64,000 bases of DNA. Source: Arabidopsis thaliana. Taxonomy: Eukaryota > Streptophyta > Magnoliopsida > Brassicales > Brassicaceae. The notes beneath the pieces were generated by a model. That model saw only the letters and a program-made list of their open reading frames with translations. It ran no database searches and was not told the origin of the DNA. The stretch lies in contig NC_003075.7 in NCBI RefSeq assembly GCF_000001735.4, positions 5,643,001 through 5,707,000 on the forward strand, written 5' to 3'. Numbering within the stretch: the stretch's first letter is position 1; every line of letters starts with the position of its first letter. A program made the translations under genes and the position numbers. This document shows, piece after piece, positions 23,653-34,359 of this stretch.

Positions 23653-24847
23653 TGATATATTCTTATTTTTACTATTTTTAGCTATGATTTAGGTATAGGT
23701 TTTAGAGTCCTTTTGTTATTTCTAGAGTTTTTGCTAGTCTTTTTCAGGTCTTACATGTTTGAGATGTATTTGGATTATGGAGCCATCTGGAGCAAAACAG
23801 ACAACTTAAGTTGCAGAAGCAGTTCACAGACCAAAATCCGCGTAGGTGTCCAACGACACCATCCCTGGTGTCGAGCGAAACCAATACCTGACGGCGATTC
23901 GAAGATGCAACTTATTGATGTTTTGAAGATTTTCAAATTCGGCTCAGAACTTTATCCTATTTCTAAAGAAGGCCCATCACGTGTTTTAGGTCATATATAT
24001 AGTTTTAAGGTCATTGTTTAGACCTAAGCTTGGAGAGACTAATCTCCTTATCTCTTTTCTACTTGGGAGCAAAACCATGTGGAGACTCCCTTTAGAGAAG
24101 ATCTTTCTAAACCTTAATCTCTTCTTGTTTTATTCATTGATTTCTTATTCAATCATGTGGTTTGCTTCATTCATCATGCTTGAGTAGCTTTCTTGTTAGG
24201 TTTAGGGTTTCTCATTAGGGATTTAGATGATTTAGTAGATTGCCCCCTTGCTAGGTTATCTGTAAGATTCTTCATCTTGATTGTTATTAATGCTAGTTCT
24301 AGAGTAGCTAACTAGAACTTGATATTAGATAATAGGTATGCCCACCATAGGTACTTGTTGTTTGAACCATTATAGATGAGCCTAGGCATTTAAGAAAGAA
24401 TAGGTAGGCTCATAGAAGGGCTCTAGTTTAGATACTAGGTGAACTAATCAAAGTTGATAATAATGCATGCTTTAGTATAGGATTTCTTGGCTTCTCCGGT
24501 TATCTTAGCTCTAAGTATAGAGAGTTTCGAGGAACACTACCGGTTACTGTAAAATCATAGTTTGAGTTAGAGAACGGTTTGATAACAACTTAGCTATTTC
24601 TAGATCTACTATCATCTATCTCCTGAGAATACCCTAAGCTTGACGCTTTTATTATTTTGTTTTCACAACTCACAATCTACTATTGCTCACTTTTTGATTC
24701 CTCTTTATTTTCTTTACTTTTTCACTTAGATTAATTTGATTAGCCATTAGTCTATTTATCCGAGAACTTTTTAAGTTCGATCCCTAAGTGCTGCAACTGA
24801 CTTCTTTATTTGAGAGAGTGGTCTTAGGATTAATTTGACCTATATCA
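23653..24847 (+). repeat. Element B 3' LTR
   Basis: 1195 bp, same ends as the 5' LTR and highly similar, with scattered substitutions and small indels. Palindrome pair at 23846-23880. Confidence 0.93.
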
Positions 24848-25385
24848 AACAGCCATGTCCCGCTTGCAGGTAATGTGTCGACAAGGGCAATGACTCATGT
24901 CCGAGGGCAATGACACATGGCTATCGATCAATGGACGCTGCTTGGTGTCCATGGACGTGACTCAGCAACACATGTGGTCGGAAGAGACATGATCAGTGGC
25001 GGACCTGGTGGCGTAGCAGCTTCGTAAATCGCCTTACCTCTCTATATAAACCCTTGACTCCCATTCAAAATTTCTCACCCTAGAAGCGTTCTAATTTTGT
25101 TTCGCTAAGGAATCCCAAGAAAAGTTCCGATTTGGAAGTAGGTAAGTTTTCCGATCTTAGTTTATTTTTAGTAATCGCCGATTAGTCTCTAATCAAGTAG
25201 GATTATGGTATGTTACATACCCAAATAGGAGGAAGATACCAATGGATTTGAAGGGTAGGAATAGTCGTTTCCCAAGGATGCGCAGAGCAGCTATAAGTTT
25301 CGGACATGTGTTAAAGCACATGTTTGAGTGTTTATTTCTTTTAAATAATTATGACTCTTAGGAGGTTCATTTATGTTTTCAAAGT
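24848..25385 (+). repeat. LTR-like repeat arm 2, right part
   Basis: Continues arm 2 beyond the element B insertion and matches the reverse complement of 16005-16550. It contains a TATA box (about 25042) with downstream ACCCTAGAAGCG and a GTAAGT donor-like site. Confidence 0.7.
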
Positions 25386-25399
25386 AGTTTGACATATAT

Positions 25400-26770
25400 T
25401 ACAAGTTAAAGGTTTTTCTCTTAGGCACCATTATCGAGGTCCCAATTTAGAATCTAGTTTTTGACGCTGGCGGAGTTGTTGCTCGACGGCCTCAAGATGT
25501 CTCAAAGCATCTCTCGTTCTTTTGTCTCTTTACCGTTCTTTGCAATGCTGTTGTATACTTTTGCCACGTTCCTAACCACCATTGTTCTTTCTCTTTGATT
25601 TTGTCTATGGTGGTTGGAGATCTTTTTCGAACGTTTTCCAAAGATTCATTGCTCTGCCGATCCTTTCAGGCGAGATCCTTTTTCACCTTCGTCTGGTCGA
25701 CATGGTCGCCGGTGAGATCTATCTTCAGAATCTGGTTGCTCGATTTTCCGGTAACGGTGGCTCCAACTCTAATATATCGTCTCTCTCACCTCCGGGTGAA
25801 GACATATATAAAGTTGCCAGTTTTTTGTCATACTTATCCTCAACGAGCCAGCGTTTACACCGCACCTCCCTCTTTGCCGCTCTCGAGATTTGTCCCAACA
25901 AATCAGAGATCTACTTGGCCATTCATTGTCGTTGCGGCTTCATACCGTCGCCTCATCCTGAACATGCATGAAAATGAGAAACTAGGGTTTCTAGTTTTGA
26001 CTTTTGAGTTACGTTTGGGCTTACAGCAAGATGGGCCGGATGAATAAAAAGCACAACCCAGTTATCCTATTAGCCCTAGCACCTATCTGGTTCAAGCCTT
26101 TTATCCACATTTACCACAAGCCATCTCCTTTCCTGTTTTCACTCATCTGTTCCACAAGCAGATGTTGTGGTCGTGCCGGTGAAGATTCGAAGGATCTCCG
26201 AGATGCGGTGGTGTTACCCATGTCGTTCTTCTATTCTTCCCCAATCATCAATCGTGGACCCTTCGCCAAGCCCAAGGTATACAAGTCATTCTCAGATTTT
26301 TCAATCCTATCGGCTGAATTAGAACTCCTATTAGTGGTTGTTAGTTCAAACCCCTTATGCTATTTCTGATCAATTCTAAGGATTTACGTTGGCTCAAGAT
26401 CAGTTTTCTTCTTTAGGGAGATACAAATTTCAAAAACTTCCTCCTTTATGGAGAGATCACTTTCAAAACCGTCCTCCTTTATGGAGAAACCAATTTCGCA
26501 ACCCTCCTCCATCCCGGAGAGAATGATATCACCACCATGCTCCTCTTTGGAGCGAATTATTGAAAGCGACAATGCGTTAACCGTAGAAGCCTTTTATGAC
26601 CAAAAGTTGGTCTTGGATTTGTTGAAGGTTGGCTTCAATTCTGAATCCGTACAGGCATCCAAATATATTCCCGTCATTGCAAGCTTTTCAGAGTTGAGCA
26701 TCTCATTGAAAAAATCTTCAAGCCTTTATCTTTACTTTCCTTTATCTCCTCTTTTGAGGATTTGATTTGA
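25400..26770 (+). other. Unassigned ORF-rich region
   Basis: GC content is higher and overlapping open frames occur (25582-25971, 25595-26047, 26004-26369, 26448-26765), but no domain is recognisable. The frame 26448-26765 begins with three to four imperfect 11-residue repeats (SSFMEKPISQP, SSIPERMISPP, CSSLERIIES) from a 33-bp direct repeat at about 26420-26560. The region could be the 5' part of a retroelement or a degenerate host gene; I cannot tell which. Confidence 0.35.
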
Positions 26771-26789
26771 ATGCAACGGTTTGGAACAA

Positions 26790-27470
26790 AAAACTTTATA
26801 GAGTTATTAAAAACAACTATAAATCATTTTAAAACATCTTAAAATTCTTATAAAGTCTTTTAATACACATGTAAATACTTTAATCCTCATTTTAAACATT
26901 TGTAACTATTTCAAAATCTTTATAAATCGTTTAAAACCATTGTAAAAGGTTTTAAAATAATTTACAAGAGCTTTTAAAGGATTTACAGGAAAGCTCAACT
27001 CTGAATAGCTTTTAAAATCCTTTTGAAACTCTTATAAAGTCTTTAAAAACATTAGTAAATCATGTTTTAACTCTTAAAAAATACATTTTTAAATATTATA
27101 AAACATTTGTAAATCTTTTTGAGACATTTTAAAACTCTTGTCAACCCATACAAAAAAGTTTTAAAGAGATTTACAAGAGTTTTTCAAAGATTTTTAAAGC
27201 ATTAAGGGTTTTAAAGGATTAAAACCCTTGTAAATCCTTTAAAAATATTTCAAAAACCCTAATAAATCTTTTCCGCTAATTTCTCTTTGCGGGAAAAATA
27301 TTTTGGCGGAAAAATATTTTTTTTGCGGGAAATATTGGCGGAGAATTGTTTTTGGCGGGAAAATTATTTTTGGAATATTTTTGGTAGGAAAATCAAAATT
27401 TTATTTTGTTAACCTAAAAAAGTTTTCAAAATAGGAGTAAAATGATCATTAAAAATTAAACGAGGGTATA
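26790..27470. repeat. Degenerate AT-rich tandem repeat
   Basis: Successive imperfect units of about 30 bp of the form CATTTTAAAACTCTTGTAAATC, ending in GCGGGAAAAATATTTTGGCGG motifs (27280-27370). Inverted relatives lie at 27935-28240. It may be one arm of a fold-back type element. Confidence 0.5.
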
Positions 27471-27589
27471 AATGAAAAGGCCAATAGAAAGCGGCATAAT
27501 TAATAAGGAGTAGTCTTGGAAGGCATATCCTAGCAATTATCAAAATGATTTTAAATACGAATGAGCAGGAAACTTGATTTATGAGGCAT

Positions 27590-27905
27590 CCAAAATAAAA
27601 AGTGGTATCAAGTTTACTCTGGTTCTTTATTTTAAAGAATTAAATCTTTAAAATTGTCAAAAAATTACAAATATTTAAACTTTATTAAAAGTTAAACATT
27701 AGAAATTTCAAATTATTAGAAAGTTAAACTTTATAAAAAAATTAAATATTTATAATTATAAAACTTTTATTAAATTTAAAATATTACAAATATTTAAACT
27801 TTATAAGAAGTTTACATATTATAAATATTTAAATATATAATAATACGGGACGGTATACTACGGGTGAAATCCTAGATATAACAATCAAAATACAATTATA
27901 AAGTT
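27590..27905 (+). mobile_element. Helitron-like 3'-end fragment
   Basis: GGTATACTACGGGTGAAATCCTAG (27851-27875) resembles the 3' hairpin and CTAG terminus seen, inverted, at 31593-32345, and the preceding AT-rich DNA matches the inverted sequence there. The base after CTAG is A, not the usual T. Confidence 0.4.
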
Positions 27906-27934
27906 TGGATCGATATAAAATTTTTTAGGTGATT

Positions 27935-28240
27935 TTCTAAAGTACCATTTTCTACTACCCTTTTGCAATAATACCCTTTTTTGTTGGCCATTTTTAAAGA
28001 CACCCTTTTTCTTGAACAATAGTTCGAAATTATACATTACCTAATGAGAACATATAATTAGAAACTGAAATTTTTTCGTCAAAAATTGTTTCCCGCCAAA
28101 AAAATAAAATTTCGTCAAAAATGCATTTATAAATCCTTGTAAAATTTTTAAAAACCCTTTGAAACCTCTTATAAATCCTTTAAAACTCTTTAAAAATCTT
28201 TGTACAAGTTTTAAAAAGCTTTGTAAAGTTGTTAAAAACC
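27935..28240. repeat. AT-rich dispersed repeat with CGCCAAAA motifs, second copy
   Basis: Same family as 15080-15430. It is the target into which the hAT element at 28241 inserted, and it resumes at 29198. Confidence 0.55.
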
Positions 28241-29197
28241 TAGGGGTGTCAAATAGGTCAAAATTCATGGGTCAACTCAACCCATGAACCCTAATGAGTT
28301 GAAATTTTTGACTCAAATGAGTTGATGGGTCAAATGAGTTGATGAGTCAATTGGTTTGATGAGTAAAATGAGTTGGGTTGTAATGGTTAATGGTTTCAAT
28401 GGGTTACCCAATTAACCCATCAAGTTTTGTAAAATTGAATTAAACCAACTAAAATCTCTAAACCAATGCCAATTTAAGTTTAACCAACACATCTAAACCA
28501 ATTTAATAAAATTAATATTTTTCCAAATTTCTTAAATATACAAGCGATGAAATTGAGAAAAAGTAAACTCGTAATTTTTCCACAAAAAAACATAAACCCG
28601 TGATTTTCCCGCCAAAAACGTAAACCCGTGATTTTCCCGCTAAAAACGTAAACCCGTGATTTTCCCGCCAAAAACTTTAACACGTGATTTTCCCGCCAAA
28701 AACGTAAAACCGTAATTTTCCCACCAAAAACGTAAACCTATAATTTCCGCCAAAAACGTAAATCCGTGATTTTCCCGCCAAAACGTAAATCCGTGATTTT
28801 TCCACCAAAAACGTAAATCCGTAATTTTCCCGCCAAAAACGTAAACCGGTAATTTTCCCGCCAAAAACGTAAACCTATAATTTTCCCGCCAAAAACGTAA
28901 ACCCGTGATTTTCCCGCCAAAAACGTAAACCAATAAAAAGTGGAATCCGTAAATATCCTAAGTTTGATGATAATGAATTAATAATGATAATTATTTATTA
29001 TTGTTTTATAATAATAATTAATTAAATTATTACTTAAATGGGTTAACCCATTTAACAACTCAGTCCATCAAATTAAATGAGTTATGGTTGACCCAACTCA
29101 TTTAACAAAATGAGTTGGGTCAACCATAACTCATTTAACCCTAAACTCATTTGATTATGAGTTGAGTTGAGTTGGGTTACCCATTTTGACATCCCTA
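28241..29197 (-). mobile_element. Non-autonomous hAT element 1 with minisatellite
   Basis: Ends TAGGGGTGTCA and TGACATCCCTA are inverted repeats. The flanks carry a perfect 8-bp target duplication TAAAAACC (28233-28240, 29198-29205), diagnostic of hAT transposition. Subterminal DNA is packed with AACTCA/TGAGTT words. The centre (about 28563-28930) holds about a dozen units of roughly 29 bp, TTTTCCCGCCAAAAACGTAA-type. No transposase. Confidence 0.9.
28563..28935. repeat. Minisatellite inside hAT element 1
   Basis: About 12 tandem units of about 29 bp (TTTTCCCGCCAAAAACGTAA plus ACCCGTGA). The homologous array in the element at 36240 has about six. Long accidental ORFs on the minus strand come only from this repeat. 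Confidence 0.88.
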
Positions 29198-29205
29198 TAA
29201 AAACC

Positions 29206-29799
29206 CTTGTGAATTTGCTAGTTTGAAAGTATTTTGCAAACATTTATACCCGTCTTTAGGAGTCGTAAATTAGTTGGACAATTTCCAATCCTTATTCTTG
29301 TTCATCTTACAAAGTCGTGTACTATTTTCTATAGAGTTGTTATTGCTTTTTGTCGATCATCTATTTGTTATTGATTCAAATTATTTCCATATAAAAAACT
29401 TTTATATTTAGACTGCTTATTGATCCCTAAGATATTTCTCAAGTCATTTTGTTTACAAATTGTATTTTTTTCTTCTAAAAATAAGCGAATACATATAATT
29501 TCATATATCAATTTATGTTAAATAAGAATTGTCATTTATTTTACAAATAATAATTATAGAGTTTTAAAAGATAGTAACTGGTTCAGTTTTGTAGAATTGT
29601 AACCAAATTGATCTGAAATTGGAGTCTTGTTTGTTTCGGTTCGGAAAAGCAAATATCTAGAAATGTTTTCATCATTTCATAATTATCGCATCTAAAGAAT
29701 TAAACCAAACTATAAACGTTAACCACAAATGAGAAATTGAAAAACAAAAAAAACAAACATTTAGGTTTAAGTCGTTAAACATAATTTGTAGCAGTGAAA
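29206..29799. other. Intergenic DNA
   Basis: No gene or repeat border recognised. Confidence 0.45.
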
Positions 29800-30240
29800 T
29801 TGAGCTATCCGACTTGGCTTGAATGAAAATTCAACCAAAAAACACTTGGCAGAGTTGGTGTAAAAGGCAGCAAAAGGGATTACTGATTTTGTATGAGAGG
29901 AAAGAATGTAGAATTTAACCGGATCAATGATTTTTGTGAGATGAAAGAAAAAGAAACAACATAGATCTAAGTTTTTTTTATATGAACAACTTCATCAAAC
30001 CAATCGGTCTAAATTAGGGTTTTAATTTTTAATAAAACAAAAATCTGAACTTATTTTATACTTTGACCTCATGGTTTTTGTCTACATCAGTTTCGTAAAT
30101 CCGGTTAGATATTTCTTCTAAATCCTAGCAAAAACTCTAAAAGAAAAAATAATTTTTCATCATCTATGCTAAGTAAATCATTTTAGTTTATTTTACTACA
30201 CAAACACCATGTCATGTGCGTGACTTTCACATTATTATCT

Positions 30241-30729
30241 TTTTTTTTTTTTTGTCAAGGACTTTCTTCATTCATTCAATCAAACCCAAAGAGGGGTACA
30301 TAGGATACAAAGTTTTGAAGCATAATCTTGCAAACATACAAGAGATGGATAAGACAAACAAAAAGCTTAAAGGATAGGTCCCTAGAATCTCGGAAACAGA
30401 GGCTGACTAGCAACATATCACAAGCGAGACTAGGATGTGTCAAAGACACTTCCACGAAAGATTCGGGAATTTCATAAATAGCCATTATCAATAGATTTTG
30501 TGGCGTTAGAAAGGGGTTCTTAGCCTCATGACGCGCCGGTGCGAGCCCCGCAGCGACTAAGAGATTTGAGCGGTTTCTCTCCATAAAGGAGAAGGGCGGA
30601 GCCGAGGTGCTCTCCACGATGGAAGATCTTGGACGCCGAGGACCCTTTAGGTCAAGTAGGAGTGCAGTTCGAGATTTGAATCCGGAGGTTTTCCGAGAGT
30701 AATCGATCATGGTTCGAGAAAATTGGAAC
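30241..30729 (-). mobile_element. Poly(A)-tailed retroposon fragment
   Basis: A run of T at 30240-30255 is the poly(A) tail of a minus-strand sequence that is absent from the homologous place in segment 1 (about 14213). Its reverse strand has an open frame of 161 codons (30276-30761) with no recognised domain. A 5'-truncated LINE or processed transcript is likely. No clean target duplication is visible. Confidence 0.6.
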
Positions 30730-30817
30730 ACACTATGTTCAACAAAGTAAACAAAAATCATAGAAAAACATTAAATAATAATTTTTTATTATAAATTTTA
30801 CAAAGAAATTACGAGTC

Positions 30818-31098
30818 CTATCTAAGTTTACTGATAGTGCAACGACAAACAAACTTTTGACACCTAGCAAGATTTTTACCCCTTCTAAAACAAGCTTTTC
30901 CGCAGTCATAACAAAAACTCATTACGCCTTGAACAAAAGAGTGCCCAAGATGTATATCCACTAGATTTTGATCAATTGAAGGACTCACGGCTGGGTTATC
31001 AAGATATATTGTCTCTTTTGAATTCATTGTTTTGGTAATTATCGATGTACCTATAAAATTTCCAAAATATATTGAAATTATTAAATTACAATTTAAGA

Positions 31099-31138
<40 letters not shown>

Positions 31139-31220
31139 CATAAGATCCTAATTAAATAAATTTAGACTTACATGAGGAAGAAAGAACTAGAAGAGTTAAA
31201 AACAAAATAGTTATCTTCAT
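30818..31220 (-). CDS. Small secreted cysteine-rich (defensin-like) protein 2
   Basis: Paralogue of 14276-14665. Exons 31172-31220 and 30818-31050 join across a GT-AG intron holding a longer (TA)n run (about 31104-31136). They give 93 aa. The signal peptide is MKITILFLTLLVLSSS, again followed by a splice-created Cys. The C-terminus CYDCGKACFRRGKNLARCQK, FVCRC keeps all six cysteines; the last residues are TISKLR instead of TKSGIK. Exon lengths are identical to copy 1, and most changes are conservative, so both copies may be functional. Role unknown; defensin-like signalling or antimicrobial roles would be guesses. Confidence 0.75.
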
Positions 31221-31592
31221 TCTTATTGTAAAACTTAATAATATCAGAGAAAAAATATATTAAATATCTTTTGCAAATCTTGTAAGTTCTGTTTTTTGTT
31301 ATAAAGTAATTAAAAACTAGATAGTGTCATATTTATATGTTCTTATCAAAAATATGTTACGAAAGAGTTATTGTTCTAATAAACGTCTTATTTCGTTATT
31401 AATGAAAGATGAGGAAACACTTATGTTTTCAAGTAATTTTTTATATTTATAACGTATTCTATTTTCTTTACAACATTTAAAAATTATAACAATACATCGA
31501 GGATACTTTGTAGCTAAATGTATTAAAATTTGGCTTATAAGAATATTTTAAAAGAAGATTCTTATTAAATTTATTAGGAGTACAAAGCTATA

Positions 31593-32345
31593 CTAGATAT
31601 TAACCCACGGTATATCGTGGGTCTATATTTTATTAAAAAGAAAATTGAATTTTTGTTTTTAAGATGATCTATAATTATATGTTATTAGTTTGTTTAATTA
31701 AATGTATGGTACATAGCGAGACAATATTTTATAACTTAAATTTTAATTTATATTTGTTTTGTTAATAATTTTTTTATTTTGTTTAGTGTCTAAGAATGTA
31801 TAATTGTATTTGATTGTTAATTTCATCTATAGTACACAATCATGTATAAATATCGACCTAAATCCGTCAATCTTAGGATTTCACCCATAGTATAAAGTTC
31901 AAATGTTTAAACTTCTTATAAAAGAATCGTATGTGTTTCATAAAATAAAATTTAAGTTGTATTTTTTCTGTTAATAGTTTTTGTTTTGTTTAGTATTTAA
32001 AATTATATATTTATATTTTGATTGTTAATTCAAAGATTTCACCTATATTATAACGTTCCATATTATTATCGACCCAAATCCGTTAATTCTAAGATTTCAT
32101 CTGTAGTATAATATTTAAAAGTTCTATAAGATAATTGAGATGTATTTTAAAAAGTTAATAAAAATAAGTTTTATTTTTTTGTTAATATTTGTTTTTGTTT
32201 AGTATTTAAGATTGTATAATTATATTGTGATCGTTAATTCTAGGATATCATCCGTAGTATAATGTTCTGTTTTATTATCGACCTAAACCCGTCAATTATA
32301 AGATTTCAGCTGTTGTATAAAGGTTAAATATTTATAATATTTTGA
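31593..32345 (-). mobile_element. Helitron-like DNA with repeated 3'-end units
   Basis: Read on the minus strand, it ends in a hairpin ACCCACGATATACCGTGGGT followed by TAATATCTAG, then T in the flank, matching the Helitron 3' rule (hairpin, CTRR, insertion before T). Inside, about four related units of 150-200 bp carry variants of GATTTCACCCATAGTATAA with GACCTAAATCCGTCAA nearby. The 5' terminus was not found. Confidence 0.5.
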
Positions 32346-32417
32346 CACTTTTTTGGAGTTTCCATTCTTTGAAATAAAGAACCGGAGTAAACCGAGTACT
32401 TTTAGTTTTGGACTCTG

Positions 32418-32880
32418 AGATCTTTATTCTTATTAGAAAATTCAATAATATCAGAGAAAAATTAAATTAAATATCTTTTCTAATTTTTAAAGTTTTTGTT
32501 TTTGTTGTAAAGTAATTAAAAACTAGATTGTGTCATATTTATATCTTCTTATTTAAAAAAGTATGTTACGAAGGAGTTATTGTACTAATAAACGTATTAT
32601 TTTGTTATTAATGAAAGTTGAGTAAACACTATTGTTTTAAAATAGTGGTTTCAGTTCTAAAGTATTTTATTTTCTTTTAAACATTATTTAACGAATTAAA
32701 TATAACAATACATTCAAGGATAATGTGCAGATAAATGTCTTGAATTTTGGTTTATAAGATTTTTTTAAAAAGAAGATTCTTTTTAAATTTACTAGGACTA
32801 TAACGTTATATACAAGCTAAAACTATATTAATTTTTTTAACTTTGGTGATATTACATTTACCGTCAAGCAGGTAAGAAAC
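32418..32880 (-). repeat. Upstream region of a third, lost secreted-peptide gene copy
   Basis: Aligns with the DNA upstream of the two peptide genes (14663-15070 and 31218-31580). The match begins right at the place of the start codon, which here reads ATA (reverse complement of TAT near 32421), and the coding part is gone. Confidence 0.6.
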
Positions 32881-33832
32881 CTAACTAGAGATTCGATGTA
32901 ATAGAATGCGGTATTACTTCAAATATAGTTATTGTTCTAGTAGTAATTATTAAATGCAATTAAGGAAGTTAAATCAAGCAAACAAATCAACAAAACAAAT
33001 AAATCAATATAAAAACAATCTCATCATAGCAAAACTTTGAATTAGTTTTCTAAAATTTTTTTTTTTCTTTTTAATGGTCATATTTTATAACATAAATGTG
33101 TAATTATAAATTTATGGAAAATGATATTGCAAACTATTTGGCTAATCATTTGAGTTGATGTGGGACGATAAACACACATTTTTTATCAATTGGGTAATAT
33201 ATGTCTGTTTTAAAAATTTCGAATCATAATATATACGAAGAAAAAAAGTTGAGATATTTCTATACTTTATGTATTATATGATGATTCAACCATGTTAAAA
33301 AAAAAAAAAATCATAGAAGAATCATAATTTTAAATCTTAACCAAATCTTCTAAATATCTATATTGTTAAATATGAAATATCATATGTAAGGGATTGAAGT
33401 AAATTTGTTACCGGGTCAGTACCAAATTTGTCGAATCACAATTTAATCCACCCGATTATAAATGTACTTCAAAAATATTATAGAGATTATCTCAAAAAGA
33501 AAATTACAATTAGAAACGATTTAGAAATAAATTACCAGAGGGATATAGATGAAACACATTTTATATACTCATTTTTATTTCAAAATTTAAGTTTGTAAAT
33601 GAAAATCAATACAATAAAAACACTAAGAATCTCTCCAGACTTGACACATCAGCTTTTTGAGTTGTTCTCATACTGACACATCATTAAAATTGTCAGCCAA
33701 TGTAGATTATTTCAAATAATACAGCTCAGTTTCATCAACCAATAATAACATTCTATTTTTCCACGTCACTCTCTATATCAGCAGAACAAATATATGGGCC
33801 TAGGCCTAACCAAAATAAATGATTAAGAGCCT
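32881..33832. other. AT-rich intergenic DNA
   Basis: No gene recognised. Confidence 0.45.
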
Positions 33833-34012
33833 CGCTGATTTAAACACAGAGTTTGCGGTTATGAATGCGAGAGTTTGCGGAAGCGGGCGGTTGCGGTTTC
33901 AAGCGTTATGAAACATTTTGAATAACTTGTTTAATGGTTAAAAATTAGAGCGTTTGCAAAAATTTTATGACTGGTTAACCAGCAGGTGTTACTACAGTTA
34001 AATTAAAATTAA
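33833..34012 (+). repeat. Dispersed hAT-like repeat, copy B
   Basis: Inverted relative of 240-412, with GCGGTTGCGGTTTCAAGCGTT and CTGGTTAACCAGCAGGTG motifs. Confidence 0.55.
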
Positions 34013-34359
34013 CCAAAAATATATATAATTTTAATTATACAAAGTATAAAAATAGCAAAATATTAAATTATTATGATAAAATTTGAAATTTAAATATAAC
34101 TAATAATAAAATAAAATTCCTCCTAATTATTCAAACTATTTAAATTTTATATTCACAAAACAAAACATCATCAGATAATATGCAAATTACAAAAAAAAAG
34201 AATATGACAAACTAAAAAAAAAAATCAATTTTTGAATTTTCTGGATTAATAATATTATTACAATACTTAGTTAGTACTTATCATTCTTCAGTTTGGTTTG
34301 ATGCTATGATTTTGATACAGAAAAAAACTAGCGTTTTAAGAGTATAAATCACTAACATA

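Larger units (their letters stand above)
19176..24847 (+). mobile_element. LTR retrotransposon B, non-autonomous gypsy type
   Basis: Complete element, 5672 bp. LTRs at 19176-20374 and 23653-24847 begin TGATAT and end ATATCA. Flanks AACAA (19171-19175) and AACAG (24848-24852) are a 5-bp target duplication with one change, and joining them restores the arm-1 sequence. A tRNA-Asp-type primer site follows the 5' LTR and a purine tract (about 23634-23652) precedes the 3' LTR. The interior has a broken gag and a long low-complexity region but no protease, reverse transcriptase or integrase. It therefore needed a helper, like the gag-only gypsy derivatives known in plants. Confidence 0.92.
29800..31590 (-). 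repeat. Duplicated segment 2 with secreted-peptide gene
   Basis: Homologous to 13745-15070, interrupted by a poly(A) retroposon (30241-30729) in the downstream flank and ended by Helitron-like DNA at 31593. Confidence 0.8.

Noticed and set aside
28640-28933. Minus-strand ORFs of 60-97 codons with FGGKITGLRFW repeats
   Set aside because: They are translations of the minisatellite in the hAT element; the same words appear at 36547-36732. No gene.
28563-28935. Possible CRISPR-like array
   Set aside because: The units are contiguous ~29-bp tandem repeats without unique spacers, in a plant DNA transposon.
30500-30580. Possible tRNA-related SINE head (GCGAGCCCCGCAGCGACTAA)
   Set aside because: No A and B box pair with tRNA spacing could be made out, so only a poly(A) retroposon was called.
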